A stretch of 64,000 bases of DNA from Exiguobacterium profundum (lineage in GTDB: Bacteria; Bacillota; Bacilli; Exiguobacteriales; Exiguobacteriaceae). The notes under the pieces were generated by a model. That model made no database searches. It saw only the letters and a list, made by a program, of their open reading frames with translations, and had not been told where the DNA came from. The position numbers and the translations under genes are program-made. Every line of letters starts with the position of its first letter. Position 1 is the stretch's first letter. The stretch covers positions 347,057-411,056 of the forward strand of contig NZ_MRSV01000001.1 in the NCBI RefSeq assembly GCF_001909285.1, given 5' to 3'. Below, one piece after another: positions 17,913 through 26,393 of the stretch.

Positions 17913-18861
17913 TGTGTATATCGATGAAGTCACCTCTCGAATCCCAGAGTCGATGCGGCAAGACGTCGCACTCGAATTGGAATCGACCATTGATGACATG
18001 ACTGGAAATGACCCGTCTGAAGCGGCTTTATTTGAAGCATTGCGCCAACTCGGCGACCCTCAAATCCTCGCTGCTCGCTACGCGAACCGACCACTTTATC
18101 TCATCGGTCCTGCTCTCTTCACACAGTACGTGAACATCATCAAAATCGTCTTACCGATTGCCGTCACGGTTGTCACCATTCTCTCCATCATCGGTTATTT
18201 GACCAATCCCATCGACGACACGTCTTGGAGTCAATTCTTGATTCAAGCATTCCTTCAAACTGGGGCGGCTATCTTCAATGTCGTCGTTCAGACGCTATTC
18301 TGGATCACCCTCACGTTCTTCATCATTGAACGTGCTGTACCTGAGGGCGAAGTTCCTTTCTCTAGTTGGAAACCTGAGCAACTCAAGAAGGTAAAACCAC
18401 GTTCGACCTCGATTTCTTTTGGTTCGATTTTGTTTGACTTTATCGCCACCGTTCTGATGGTCGTATTGTATGTCAACGCCGAGCAGTTGATTCGTGTTGT
18501 CACAGATAGTGAATCCTATCCGCTACTCAATACGTCGGTCTTGGATCAATTCTTCCCGTTTGTCATCGCCCTGGCCGCCTTTGGGATCGCCATCGCCATT
18601 TACAAATGGATGGTTCGACATTGGACAAAGCCGCTCGCCTTGTGGAACGCGCTCTTCAATATCGTATGGATTGTCGTCACAGCGCTCATTTTACTGCAAC
18701 CTGATTTAATTTCTTCTAATGCCCTCTCGTTGATTGCTGAGCAAATCAACGTCGACCTCGAAACAATCAGTCGTTGGGGCGTCTGGAGTGTTTTACTCAC
18801 CATCATCATCGTGTGTATCCTCGATTTGGCAGAAGGTTTAATCAAAGCGTTTCGACGTTGA
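17899..18861 (+). CDS. HAAS-domain membrane protein, PadR partner
   Basis: This 320-residue protein has a cytosolic N-terminal HAAS-type domain (residues 1-75, including ALFEALRQLGDPQILAARY) and six or so membrane segments from residue 78 onward. HAAS proteins accompany PadR regulators and are thought to signal or be regulated together; the transported or sensed molecule is unknown. GGAGG lies eight bases before the ATG at 17899, inside the PadR gene, which implies translational coupling. Confidence 0.75.
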   Translation: MNLRDVYIDEVTSRIPESMRQDVALELESTIDDMTGNDPSEAALFEALRQLGDPQILAARYANRPLYLIGPALFTQYVNIIKIVLPIAVTVVTILSIIGYLTNPIDDTSWSQFLIQAFLQTGAAIFNVVVQTLFWITLTFFIIERAVPEGEVPFSSWKPEQLKKVKPRSTSISFGSILFDFIATVLMVVLYVNAEQLIRVVTDSESYPLLNTSVLDQFFPFVIALAAFGIAIAIYKWMVRHWTKPLALWNALFNIVWIVVTALILLQPDLISSNALSLIAEQINVDLETISRWGVWSVLLTIIIVCILDLAEGLIKAFRR

Positions 18862-18939
18862 TCTCACATTCAAACGTTTCATTTCCGATGAAAGTGGAAT
18901 AGCGGAGAAGAGAACGGATTTTGAATGGGGAGGCATTTG

Positions 18940-19776
18940 ATGGGTATTCCAACAATCAAGTTACATGACGGTTATGAGATTCCGGCCATCGGACTCGGGA
19001 CGGTTTATTTGAAAGGTGAAGCAGGGGTCGACGCCATCACATGCGCCATCCGGAACGGATATCGACTCATCGATTCGGCGATTCGCTACGATAATGAAGG
19101 CGCGGTCGGTGAAGCGGTTCGCCAATCCGGCATCCCGCGTGAACAACTTTTCTTAACATCGAAACTGCGCGCGCAATATTATGACTACGACCAGGCGCTC
19201 GAGATGATTCGAGAGTCCCTATATCGAGCGAACCTCGACTATTGGGATTTGTTCCTCTTGCATTGGCCAAACCCGAAACAAGACAAGTACGTCGAGGCAT
19301 GGCGTGCCTTGATTCAAGCGAAGGAAAACGGATGGATCCGCTCCATTGGGGTATCGAACTTCATGCCGGAGCACCTTGACCGCTTGATTGAAAAAACGGG
19401 AGAAACACCGGTCATTAACCAAATCGAGTTACACCCGTACTTCTCGCAAGTCGAACAGCGGAAAGCCGATAAAGAACGCGGCATCATCACAGAAGCGTGG
19501 AGCCCGCTCAGTCGCGCCCGCACGGTCATCCATGACGAGAAGATCACCGAGCTCGCCAAACAAAAAGGAAAGAGCGTGTCTCAAGTCATCTTGCGTTGGC
19601 ATATGCAGCTTGGTGTCATCCCGCTCGCCCGCTCGTCTAGCGAGTTGCACCAAAAAGAGAATCTCGACGTCTTCAACTTCGAATTGACCGAGGAAGAGAT
19701 GGAGACGCTCAATGCGTTGACGAAACCGGACGGTCGCATCGATGACCAAGACCCGCGAGAATACGAAGAGTACTAA
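18940..19776 (+). CDS. Aldo/keto reductase
   Basis: This 278-residue NADPH-dependent reductase folds as a TIM barrel and reduces aldehydes or ketones. The catalytic tetrad is visible as Asp and Tyr in LIDSAIRYDNEGAVG near residue 47, Lys in FLTSKLR near 76, and His in LFLLHWPNP near 109. The C-terminal IPLARSSSELHQKENLDVF segment is the NADPH phosphate site. GGGGAGG lies upstream of the ATG at 18940. It is followed by a bidirectional terminator. Confidence 0.92.
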   Translation: MGIPTIKLHDGYEIPAIGLGTVYLKGEAGVDAITCAIRNGYRLIDSAIRYDNEGAVGEAVRQSGIPREQLFLTSKLRAQYYDYDQALEMIRESLYRANLDYWDLFLLHWPNPKQDKYVEAWRALIQAKENGWIRSIGVSNFMPEHLDRLIEKTGETPVINQIELHPYFSQVEQRKADKERGIITEAWSPLSRARTVIHDEKITELAKQKGKSVSQVILRWHMQLGVIPLARSSSELHQKENLDVFNFELTEEEMETLNALTKPDGRIDDQDPREYEEY

Positions 19777-19810
19777 AAAAGATTGAGCCTAGATGGCTCA
19801 ATCTTTTTTG
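19777..19810. terminator. Bidirectional terminator
   Basis: GATTGAGCC/GGCTCAATC form a perfect 9-bp stem flanked by A6 and T6. It serves the aldo/keto reductase and the convergent metQ. Confidence 0.9.
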
Positions 19811-19811
19811 T

Positions 19812-20624
19812 TTAAAACGCCGGAATGGCCGTTTCATCATAGTTTTCTTGCAAGAACGCACGGACTTCGTCGCTTGTGAGCGCTTCTCCGAGTTTTTGGA
19901 TCGCTTCGTCATCCTGGTTGTCTTCACGTGCGACAAGCGTGATGGCGAAATCATTCTCGACGCCTTCTGTTAAGAGTGCGTCACTCTTCGGTGTCAAACC
20001 GAGCGGTGCAGCGTAAGCCGGTGTCATCAAGACCGCATCGACATCATCGTACGCGCGCGCGAGCATCAATAAGTCGACTTCTTCAAACTTGAAGTTTTTC
20101 GGGTTAGATGTGATATCAGCTTGTGTATAATACGTGCCTTCCTTCTCTCCGAGTTCGATCACATCATGTTGTGCGAGAAGGGAGAGCGAACGGTCGATGT
20201 TCGATACGTCGTTGGCGATCGCAATCGTTGCGCCTTCCGGAAGGTCTTCCATGTTGTCATAGTTTTTTGCGTATACACCGTAGTTTGCGAAATAAATCGG
20301 TTCGATGGGAACGAGATTCGCATCGTTGCTGCGGTTGAACTCTTCCATATACGGAACGTGTTGGAAGAAGTTCGCATCAACTTCTTTTGCCGCAAGTGCC
20401 GAGTTCGGCTGGACGTTGTCTCCGAGGACGACGATTTCGAGTTCGATGTTCTCTTCTGCGAGCTGTTCTTTCGCAATTTCAAGCATATCTGTCATAGGTG
20501 GGATGAGTGATGCGACTTTCAATGTCTGTGGTTCGTTCGCTTGTTCTGTTTGTGTTTCTGTGTCGTTCCCACATGCCGCGAGGACGAGTGTGAGTGAGGC
20601 AAGAAGTGCCATCAATTTTTTCAT
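19812..20624 (-). CDS. metQ: MetQ-type substrate-binding lipoprotein
   Basis: This 270-residue lipoprotein of the NlpA/MetQ family captures methionine or a related compound outside the membrane. The signal peptide ends in the lipobox LAAC, which would be lipidated at the Cys near residue 20. The DNVQPNSALAAKEVDANFFQH segment is typical of MetQ. TAGGA lies seven bases before the ATG at 20624; an ATG two codons earlier is possible. It is the third gene of a metN-metI-metQ operon. The substrate is inferred from the family only. Confidence 0.85.
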   Translation of the reverse strand: MKKLMALLASLTLVLAACGNDTETQTEQANEPQTLKVASLIPPMTDMLEIAKEQLAEENIELEIVVLGDNVQPNSALAAKEVDANFFQHVPYMEEFNRSNDANLVPIEPIYFANYGVYAKNYDNMEDLPEGATIAIANDVSNIDRSLSLLAQHDVIELGEKEGTYYTQADITSNPKNFKFEEVDLLMLARAYDDVDAVLMTPAYAAPLGLTPKSDALLTEGVENDFAITLVAREDNQDDEAIQKLGEALTSDEVRAFLQENYDETAIPAF

Positions 20625-20644
20625 ATTCATTTCCTACTTTCTGT

Positions 20645-21307
20645 TTAACGTTTATCGATGATGCGTGCCACGGTCGTGCCCGTGAATTGGATCAACTGTA
20701 CGAAGACAAGCATGATGAGAATCATATAGAGCATGAGTTCGGTCTGGAACTGCTGATACCCATAACGGATGGCAAAGTCACCGATGCCACCACCCCCGAC
20801 GACTCCCATAATCGTCGAGTATGAGATAAAACTGATGATGGATGTGGTCAATCCGAGGACGAGACCGGACCGGGCTTCCACATATAGAAACTTAAAGATG
20901 ATGTCTTTAACCGACGCTCCCATCGAGAGTGCCGCTTCAATGACCCCGCGTGGGACATCAATCAACGACTGCTCGACGAGGCGCGCATAATGCGCGATGG
21001 CGATGATGGAGAGCGGCACCGTCGCTGCTGCCGTTCCGATGGCGGTTCCGATAATGAGCCGTGTAAATGGAATCAAAAACACGACGAGTAACAAGAAGGG
21101 GAAAGACCGGACGATGTTCACGACCAGGTTGAGGACGGAGAAGACGATTTGGTTCTCTAACAATTGTCTTTTACGCGAAAGATAAAGCCACGTGCCTAAC
21201 GGCAATCCGACTAGAATCGCGGCGAGAATCGATACCCCGACCATAATGAACGTCTCGGCGATGGATTGCCAAATCTCTGATTGATAGCGCACCAAGATGT
21301 CAGGCAT
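20645..21307 (-). CDS. metI: MetI-type ABC transporter permease
   Basis: This 220-residue permease has five membrane segments and the ABC-coupling EAA segment GVIEAALSMGASVKDIIFKFL near residue 120. It matches MetI in length and in the N-terminal ETFIMVGVSILAAILVGLPLG segment. The ATG at 21307 overlaps the end of metN by eight bases, so the two are translationally coupled. It forms the membrane channel of the importer. Confidence 0.9.
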   Translation of the reverse strand: MPDILVRYQSEIWQSIAETFIMVGVSILAAILVGLPLGTWLYLSRKRQLLENQIVFSVLNLVVNIVRSFPFLLLVVFLIPFTRLIIGTAIGTAAATVPLSIIAIAHYARLVEQSLIDVPRGVIEAALSMGASVKDIIFKFLYVEARSGLVLGLTTSIISFISYSTIMGVVGGGGIGDFAIRYGYQQFQTELMLYMILIMLVFVQLIQFTGTTVARIIDKR

Positions 21308-22046
21308 TCACTTCACCTTCCTCTCGCAACTGTTCGACGAACCAACTTGGATTCTGATCGATGGCGACCACCCCTGTTGGCTCCCTCTCAATCGTCTCAT
21401 GAACGGATCCGTCTGCCATGACGGTGACGCGATGACAGATTTGACGGATGACATCCATCTCATGCGTGACGAGAACGACGGTGACGCCGAGTTTTTCATT
21501 GACCGACTGAAGGACACGCAGCACTTCCGCCGTCGTATTCGGGTCGAGTGAAGAGGTCGGCTCATCGCACAGGAGTACACTCGGTTCACTTGCGAGTGCC
21601 CGAGCGATGGCGACACGTTGCTTCTGTCCCCCACTCAACTGGGAAGGATATTTATCGCGATACGCTTCGAGTCCAACGAACCGGAGACATTCCAACACAC
21701 GCGCTTCCCATGACGCTCTCGGGCGTTTGGCAAGTTTCAGTGAATCGAGAACGTTATCAAAGACGGTCTTATTCGCGACTAGATTAAATTGTTGAAAAAT
21801 CATTCCGATCCGATGTCGCTTCTTGCGAAGTTCGCGATTGGAGAGCTCGGTCAACTGGTCGCCATCGACCGTGACGCTCCCGGCATCCGGTTTCTCCAAC
21901 AAATTCATCAATCGAAGGAGCGTCGACTTCCCAGCACCGCTTGCGCCGATAATGCCGTAAATCTCCCCTTTTCGAATGTGAAGCGATACATCACGAACGG
22001 CCATCTCTTGTCCATAACGCTTATGGACGGACGACAATGTGATCAT
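21300..22046 (-). CDS. metN: MetN-like ABC transporter ATPase, short form
   Basis: This 248-residue ATPase powers the importer. Walker A is GASGAGKST near residue 38, the Q-loop follows in MIFQQFNLV, the ABC signature is LSGGQKQR near 142, and Walker B is VLLCDEPTS near 162. MetN proteins are usually about 340 residues because of a C-terminal NIL domain that binds methionine and inhibits transport; that domain is absent here. AAAGGA lies nine bases before the ATG at 22046. The 100 bases upstream are too short for, and do not resemble, an S-box riboswitch. Confidence 0.85.
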   Translation of the reverse strand: MITLSSVHKRYGQEMAVRDVSLHIRKGEIYGIIGASGAGKSTLLRLMNLLEKPDAGSVTVDGDQLTELSNRELRKKRHRIGMIFQQFNLVANKTVFDNVLDSLKLAKRPRASWEARVLECLRFVGLEAYRDKYPSQLSGGQKQRVAIARALASEPSVLLCDEPTSSLDPNTTAEVLRVLQSVNEKLGVTVVLVTHEMDVIRQICHRVTVMADGSVHETIEREPTGVVAIDQNPSWFVEQLREEGEVNA

Positions 22047-22137
22047 GGCAGACATCCTTTCTACATCTCGTGAGTGAGTCAACCGTTTATCATTTTAGCG
22101 AAGTAAAGAGTTGATGTCAGTTCATGTGCTCACATGA

Positions 22138-22157
22138 AAAGAACCGCACTGCGGTTC
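22138..22157 (-). terminator. Terminator of the UDG-like gene
   Basis: GAACCGCA and TGCGGTTC form an 8-bp stem with a 1-base loop position, followed by T on the minus strand. It overlaps the stop codon. Confidence 0.55.
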
Positions 22158-22896
22158 AAAGTGGATGTCGTTTGAAGTGTTCGGCTATGTGTCGCTTCAT
22201 GGCGTCTCGATTTTCGGCGAAGATGCGATGGCGATGACCGTTCCCACCAGACGGATGTGGAAACCCACTCACTACGCGATCTTGATCCAAAAGACCTCGC
22301 TCAACCAATAACTCCACGGCTCGCCTTACGTTCACGCCCATCGGTAAGATGAGTGCATCTTGAAGATGGGCCATCTCTTCTGCGAAGATTCCTTCTACGT
22401 ATGGTCGAAACAGCTCTGTTCGAATCATATCCGGGCTCGATCCGTTATAGTTCTTGCCTTTATAGAAGACGGGATAAGGGAGGACCGCCGTGTTTTGAAC
22501 GAGATGGTTCGCTGATCCAAACAAATCGAGGGATGATTCGATTCCTAAATGATGATGTAACTCCAAATCGTCTAGCATCGTCACTAAGTTCTTTCGAATC
22601 GGACCGGAAAAACTGCCACGTTGTTTGACGGCTCGAAGCGCCTCTTCGTCTGTTGCATCCTTCAAGTCACGGATTGCCTCGAACGACTGACGCATTTGAT
22701 ACAAGCCTGGCGTGATTCCCGCGATGACGACATTCGCGTTTGGATTGATGTATTCAAACGGTGCGTAATAGATCTCAAGTTGTTTCTTTTCATCACGGTC
22801 TAACAAAAAGTCTTCATTTTTCAACGTTTCTTCTTCTAAATTTGATAGCTGCAAAATCTTTGATTTATATGTGTGAAATAACGTTGTTCGTGTCAT
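22156..22896 (-). CDS. UDG-superfamily-like protein
   Basis: This 246-residue protein resembles uracil-DNA-glycosylase-fold proteins. Motif 1 appears as VVIAGITPGLYQ near residue 57 and motif 2 as SGFPHPSGGNGHR near 217, separated by a hydrophobic strand (LILPMGVN). The HPSG-N-GHR pattern is closer to a DNA-glycosylase-like family than to metabolic enzymes, but no catalytic residue can be assigned with confidence. AAAGGAGTG lies upstream of the ATG at 22896. It is transcribed alone. Biological role unknown. Confidence 0.6.
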   Translation of the reverse strand: MTRTTLFHTYKSKILQLSNLEEETLKNEDFLLDRDEKKQLEIYYAPFEYINPNANVVIAGITPGLYQMRQSFEAIRDLKDATDEEALRAVKQRGSFSGPIRKNLVTMLDDLELHHHLGIESSLDLFGSANHLVQNTAVLPYPVFYKGKNYNGSSPDMIRTELFRPYVEGIFAEEMAHLQDALILPMGVNVRRAVELLVERGLLDQDRVVSGFPHPSGGNGHRHRIFAENRDAMKRHIAEHFKRHPL

Positions 22897-23091
22897 ATAA
22901 ACAACACTCCTTTCGTCTACTTTCTCTATCTCTATTTCCCTAAATCTTTGTGTGAGAAAAGTTCATCTTTCAGACAAATGCTATCCAAAAAATAAAGCGC
23001 TTTCATTCCATTTTTTGTGCTATTCTGACGATGTGATTGAGAAGGGTTTTCCATCAGGTTCGCTAAATTCTCACAAGGAGTGTGTTCAAAC

Positions 23092-24120
23092 ATGAAAGCA
23101 GTCGTTGTCAATTCAGCAAGCAAAGCCAACATCGAAGTCGTTGAAAAGGAATTACGTCCATTACAAGCAGGCGAAGCACTCGTCGATGTCGAGTACTGTG
23201 GCGTGTGTCACACGGACCTTCACGTCGCAGCTGGTGATTTCGGAGATGTTCAAGGACGCGTGCTCGGTCATGAAGGGATTGGGATCGTATCTGAAATCGC
23301 CGACGATGTCACGAGTTTGAAAGTTGGCGATCGCGTCAGTATCGCTTAGATGTATCATGCATGTGGTCGCTGTGAATATTGTACGACAGGCCGAGAGACT
23401 TTCTGTCGAAACGTTCAAAATGCCGGATATAGCGTGGACGGCGGGATGGCTGAACAAAGTATCGTCGTGGCCGACTATGCCGTCAAAGTACCTGACGGAT
23501 TGGACCCTGCGCAAGCTTCGAGCATCAAATGTGCCGGCGTCACGACGTATAAAGCCATCAAAGTTGCCGACGTGAAACCTGGGGAGACGGTCGTCATCTA
23601 CGGTTGCGGTGGACTCGGCAACCTGGCCATCCAATATGCGAAACACGTCTTCAACGCACACGTCATCGCCGTGGATTTGAACGATGAGAAGCTCGAACTC
23701 GCAAAAGAGAGTGGAGCTGATTTGACGATCAACCCATCGACTGATGGAGATGCAGCTGACATCGTACAAGAGAAGTTCGGTGGGGCCCACGCTGCTGTCG
23801 TAACAGCCGTCTCAAAAGTCGCCTTCAATTCGGCAGTCAATGCAGTCCGAGCTTGTGGGAAAGTGGTCGCAGTCGGTCTGCCTTCTGAAACGATGGACTT
23901 GAACATCCCTCGTCTCGTCCTCGATGGAATCGAAGTCGTCGGTTCACTTGTTGGGACACGGAAAGACTTAGAAGAAGCCTTCCAGTTCGGGGCAGAAGGA
24001 CTCGTCGTGCCGGTCGTTCATAAACGCTGTCTACACGAGGTGCAAGACGTGTTCGAAGAGATGGAGCAAGGGAAAATTCAAGGACGCATGGTCATCGACT
24101 TCAAAAATAAAGACTGCTAA
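23092..24120 (+). pseudogene. adhP: Zinc alcohol dehydrogenase interrupted by an amber codon
   Basis: The reading frame encodes 342 positions of an AdhP/ADH-T-type, zinc-dependent alcohol dehydrogenase, but codon 86 (23347-23349) is TAG. Homologues have Trp at this place, one base away (TGG), just before the structural zinc loop. Both sides keep full family motifs: catalytic zinc ligands in CGVCHTD near 38 and GHEG near 61, structural zinc Cys residues in CGRCEYC and FCRN, and the NAD site GCGGLGNLA near 172. AAGGAG precedes the ATG at 23092; the ATG after the stop has no ribosome site. A recent nonsense mutation, a sequencing error or read-through are the choices. Confidence 0.85.
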
Positions 24121-24123
24121 TCG

Positions 24124-24147
24124 AAACGGGGCCTCGTGCCTCGTTTT
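24124..24147 (+). terminator. Terminator after adhP
   Basis: AAACGGGGC pairs with GCCTCGTTT with one wobble and a 5-base loop, ending in T4. Confidence 0.6.
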
Positions 24148-24161
24148 GATCTAGATTGACG

Positions 24162-24190
24162 TTGACGGGGTATAGTTGCTTTTGTATAGT
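24162..24190 (+). promoter_or_regulatory. marR-family gene promoter with direct repeats
   Basis: TTGACG and TATAGT are separated by 17 bases. GTATAGTT occurs twice, within the spacer and over the -10 box, which could be an autoregulatory site. Confidence 0.5.
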
Positions 24191-24233
24191 TAGGAACGTC
24201 TAAAAGCCGGAAATGAAAGAGGAGTGACTTGAT

Positions 24234-24659
24234 TTGACTCCATCAACGTCAACCCGTCTACTTGATTTATTGTCAGAGCGAAATGATCAAGTTCGACGCA
24301 TGAGTGAACAATCTTGGAATGAACAAAGTGATATCCAACTCTCGAACTCGGAGTGGTATATTCTCGCGACACTTTATCAGTCGAAAACAACAATTGCCGA
24401 AGTCACGCACAGTGTCCATATTTCTCGACAAGCGACTCATAAACTGATCAAGAACCTAGAGAGTAAATCGCTCGTTCTTGTGACAGACCATCCGCAAAAT
24501 CGAAAAGACAAATGTATCGAGTTGACCTCCCTCGGTCATACTTGTTATGAGCAAAACGAGACGCTCAAAGCGCAGCTTGAGCAACGGATACAAGAAAGTA
24601 TCGGTCAAGAAGCATTCGAACAACTGAAAACCATTCTGCGCGTGGATTGGAAACTATGA
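24234..24659 (+). CDS. MarR family transcriptional regulator
   Basis: This 141-residue winged-helix regulator shows the MarR core: LSNSEWYILATLYQSKTTIAEVTHSV near residue 36, the recognition helix ISRQATHKLIKNLESKSLV near 63, and a wing DHPQNRKDKCIELTSLG near 85. The start is TTG at 24234, about nine bases after GAGGAG. It lies downstream of adhP in the same direction but behind a terminator and its own promoter. Its target and ligand are unknown. Confidence 0.85.
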   Translation: MTPSTSTRLLDLLSERNDQVRRMSEQSWNEQSDIQLSNSEWYILATLYQSKTTIAEVTHSVHISRQATHKLIKNLESKSLVLVTDHPQNRKDKCIELTSLGHTCYEQNETLKAQLEQRIQESIGQEAFEQLKTILRVDWKL

Positions 24660-24689
24660 CCGTGTCGGCTTGAAGGCGACACGGTTTTT
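24659..24689 (+). terminator. Terminator after the MarR gene
   Basis: CCGTGTCG/CGACACGG form a perfect 8-bp stem followed by T5. Confidence 0.88.
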
Positions 24690-24722
24690 CATATGCATAC
24701 ATGGACAAAAACGTCAACCGAG

Positions 24723-24752
24723 TTGACATTTCATCTTCTGAATGACTATGCT
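24723..24752 (+). promoter_or_regulatory. Candidate carD-family promoter
   Basis: TTGACA and TATGCT are separated by 18 bases, 26 bases before the start codon of the CarD-type gene. Confidence 0.45.
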
Positions 24753-24777
24753 TATAGGTAAGGAAGAGGTGATCGAC

Positions 24778-25296
24778 TTGTTTAAAACTGGAGACTTAAT
24801 CATCTACTCGACCCATGGCGTATGTCGCATCGACGACATTTCGGACAAAACGGTCGCAGGAGAGACGAAATCGTACTATACGCTTCACCCCATCAACAAC
24901 TCACAAAAGTTGCAGATCAGCATTCCCGTCGACAATGACAACGTGATGATGTTGACGTTACTCGAAGCAGATGAGGCATCAGAGATTTTAGAGTCGTTCC
25001 GCTCACCTGGCGTGGAATGGAATCCGCATTCCAACAACCGCAATCGTGAATTCTTGAATGTCGTGCATTCAGGAAATCGTCATGAGATTGCCCAAGTGGT
25101 GAATACATTGAGCCGTAGACAAATCGAGGCACTTCAAGCGAACAAAAAACTATACGAGCAAGATCGTAAGATTTTAGAGAACGCCAAAACGATTTTGGTG
25201 AAAGAGCTCTCCCTTGCCCTCGAGCGTTCAGAGAGCGACATCGAGCGCACGATTGGCGAGTACTTACATGAAAGCATGGCGACACTCACACCTTGA
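24778..25296 (+). CDS. CarD family transcriptional regulator
   Basis: This 172-residue protein matches the CarD/CdnL/TRCF-RID family, which bind the RNA polymerase beta subunit and stabilise the open promoter complex. The N-terminal domain (residues 1-60) opens with MFKTGDLIIYSTHGVCRID and includes YYTLHPI and ISIPVDN. The C-terminal half is helical, as in CarD. TTG at 24778 is chosen because GAGGTG lies about six bases upstream and the product then begins exactly at the family N-terminus. Confidence 0.85.
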   Translation: MFKTGDLIIYSTHGVCRIDDISDKTVAGETKSYYTLHPINNSQKLQISIPVDNDNVMMLTLLEADEASEILESFRSPGVEWNPHSNNRNREFLNVVHSGNRHEIAQVVNTLSRRQIEALQANKKLYEQDRKILENAKTILVKELSLALERSESDIERTIGEYLHESMATLTP

Positions 25297-25325
25297 CCCT
25301 TCCATTTGGAAGTGGTCTTTTTATT
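25295..25325 (+). terminator. Terminator after the CarD gene
   Basis: GACC-TTCC pairs with GGAA-GGTC around ATTT, followed by T5 and a second T run. Confidence 0.75.
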
Positions 25326-25407
25326 TTTGCTACAATCATATACTTATTTTGACAGTTATCGGGTATCCTAATACAAACAAATCAACTGATATAGGGAGGA
25401 TGTTAGG

Positions 25408-26322
25408 ATGCAACTGCACTCTAGTACGACCCATGTCACCGACACGCACGTCGTTCGGGCAATCGAAAACAATCTGGCCATCATTCGCTTTGATGAAAAT
25501 CGCCGTGTCGCCTACGTCAATGAGATTTTTGCCAAAACGATGGGGTACGAAGTCAAGGAACTGATGGGACGCCCCCATCGTGATCTTTGCTTGCCCGAGT
25601 TCGCGAACAGTCCCCAATACGACCTGTTTTGGCGTAAGCTCATGCAAGGGTTGAGTTATCACGACAAGATTGAACGACGTGCCGCAGATGGTCATAGTGT
25701 CTGGCTAGAGGCGACCTACATGCCGATCTTCGATGATGCCCACCAGAACGTCATCGGCGTCTCAAAGATTGCAGCCAATATCACGTCACGGCAACAAGAC
25801 GTACTCCACATGGCGAATAATCTTCAAGAGACGTCTGAATACTTATCTGCCCAGTCCCAAATCGGGAAACAAGACGGAGAACACGTACTCGAAAACGTCA
25901 AACTGATTGAACAAGAGTCGACTCAAAACCTAGAGCATTTACATGCTCTCCAACAAGAGGCGAAAACGATTACGGATATTGTCCGAACGATTCGTGAAAT
26001 CGCTGCCCAAACCAACCTTCTCGCACTCAATGCCGCAATCGAGGCGGCACGCGCAGGTGAACATGGACGCGGCTTCAATGTCGTCGCGACAGAGGTGCGC
26101 AATCTTTCAAACAAGGTCTCACTCTCCATTACAGAAGTGAACAACAACATTGAAGGCATTGTGAAACGCATCGATGACGTGTCGATGAGCATCGGTCGAA
26201 TTTCTCATAAAGTCAAAGATAGCTCGGGACAACTCGAGCATACGGTCCGAGAGTTCGAAAAATTAGCAGATTCAGCCGCTACACTCGAACAGCAGGCAAA
26301 GACGTTTCTCAAAATGGTATGA
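25408..26322 (+). CDS. Soluble PAS-domain chemotaxis transducer
   Basis: This 304-residue protein is a cytoplasmic methyl-accepting-type transducer. A PAS domain (residues 15-130, with VAYVNEIFAKTMGYEVKEL and a following PAC segment) precedes a signalling domain whose hairpin tip reads AAQTNLLALNAAIEAARAGE near residue 205. There is no membrane segment. The signalling domain is short, so methylation helices are mostly missing. PAS transducers of this kind often sense redox state or oxygen through FAD or haem. The gene stands alone, with AGGGAGG upstream of its ATG. Confidence 0.85.
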   Translation: MQLHSSTTHVTDTHVVRAIENNLAIIRFDENRRVAYVNEIFAKTMGYEVKELMGRPHRDLCLPEFANSPQYDLFWRKLMQGLSYHDKIERRAADGHSVWLEATYMPIFDDAHQNVIGVSKIAANITSRQQDVLHMANNLQETSEYLSAQSQIGKQDGEHVLENVKLIEQESTQNLEHLHALQQEAKTITDIVRTIREIAAQTNLLALNAAIEAARAGEHGRGFNVVATEVRNLSNKVSLSITEVNNNIEGIVKRIDDVSMSIGRISHKVKDSSGQLEHTVREFEKLADSAATLEQQAKTFLKMV

Positions 26323-26348
26323 GCGACCCTATAGGAGGTCGCTTTTTT
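26323..26348 (+). terminator. Terminator after the PAS transducer
   Basis: GCGACC/GGTCGC form a 6-bp stem, extendable through CTATAG, followed by T6. Confidence 0.75.
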
Positions 26349-26353
26349 CTATA

Positions 26354-26383
26354 CAAAAAACGAGCATACGATTGTATACTCGT
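26354..26383 (-). terminator. mqo terminator
   Basis: ACGAGTATAC pairs with GTATGCTCGT with one wobble, followed by T6 on the minus strand. Confidence 0.8.
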
Positions 26384-26393
26384 CTTGAATCTA

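Noticed and set aside
22047..22140. S-box or T-box riboswitch ahead of the metNIQ operon
   Set aside because: The gap is about 100 bases, much of it taken by the neighbour's terminator, and none of the conserved S-box or T-box elements is present.
23161..23790. 209-codon minus-strand frame opposite the interrupted alcohol dehydrogenase
   Set aside because: It mirrors the dehydrogenase codons and has no domain features; the plus-strand motifs are unambiguous.
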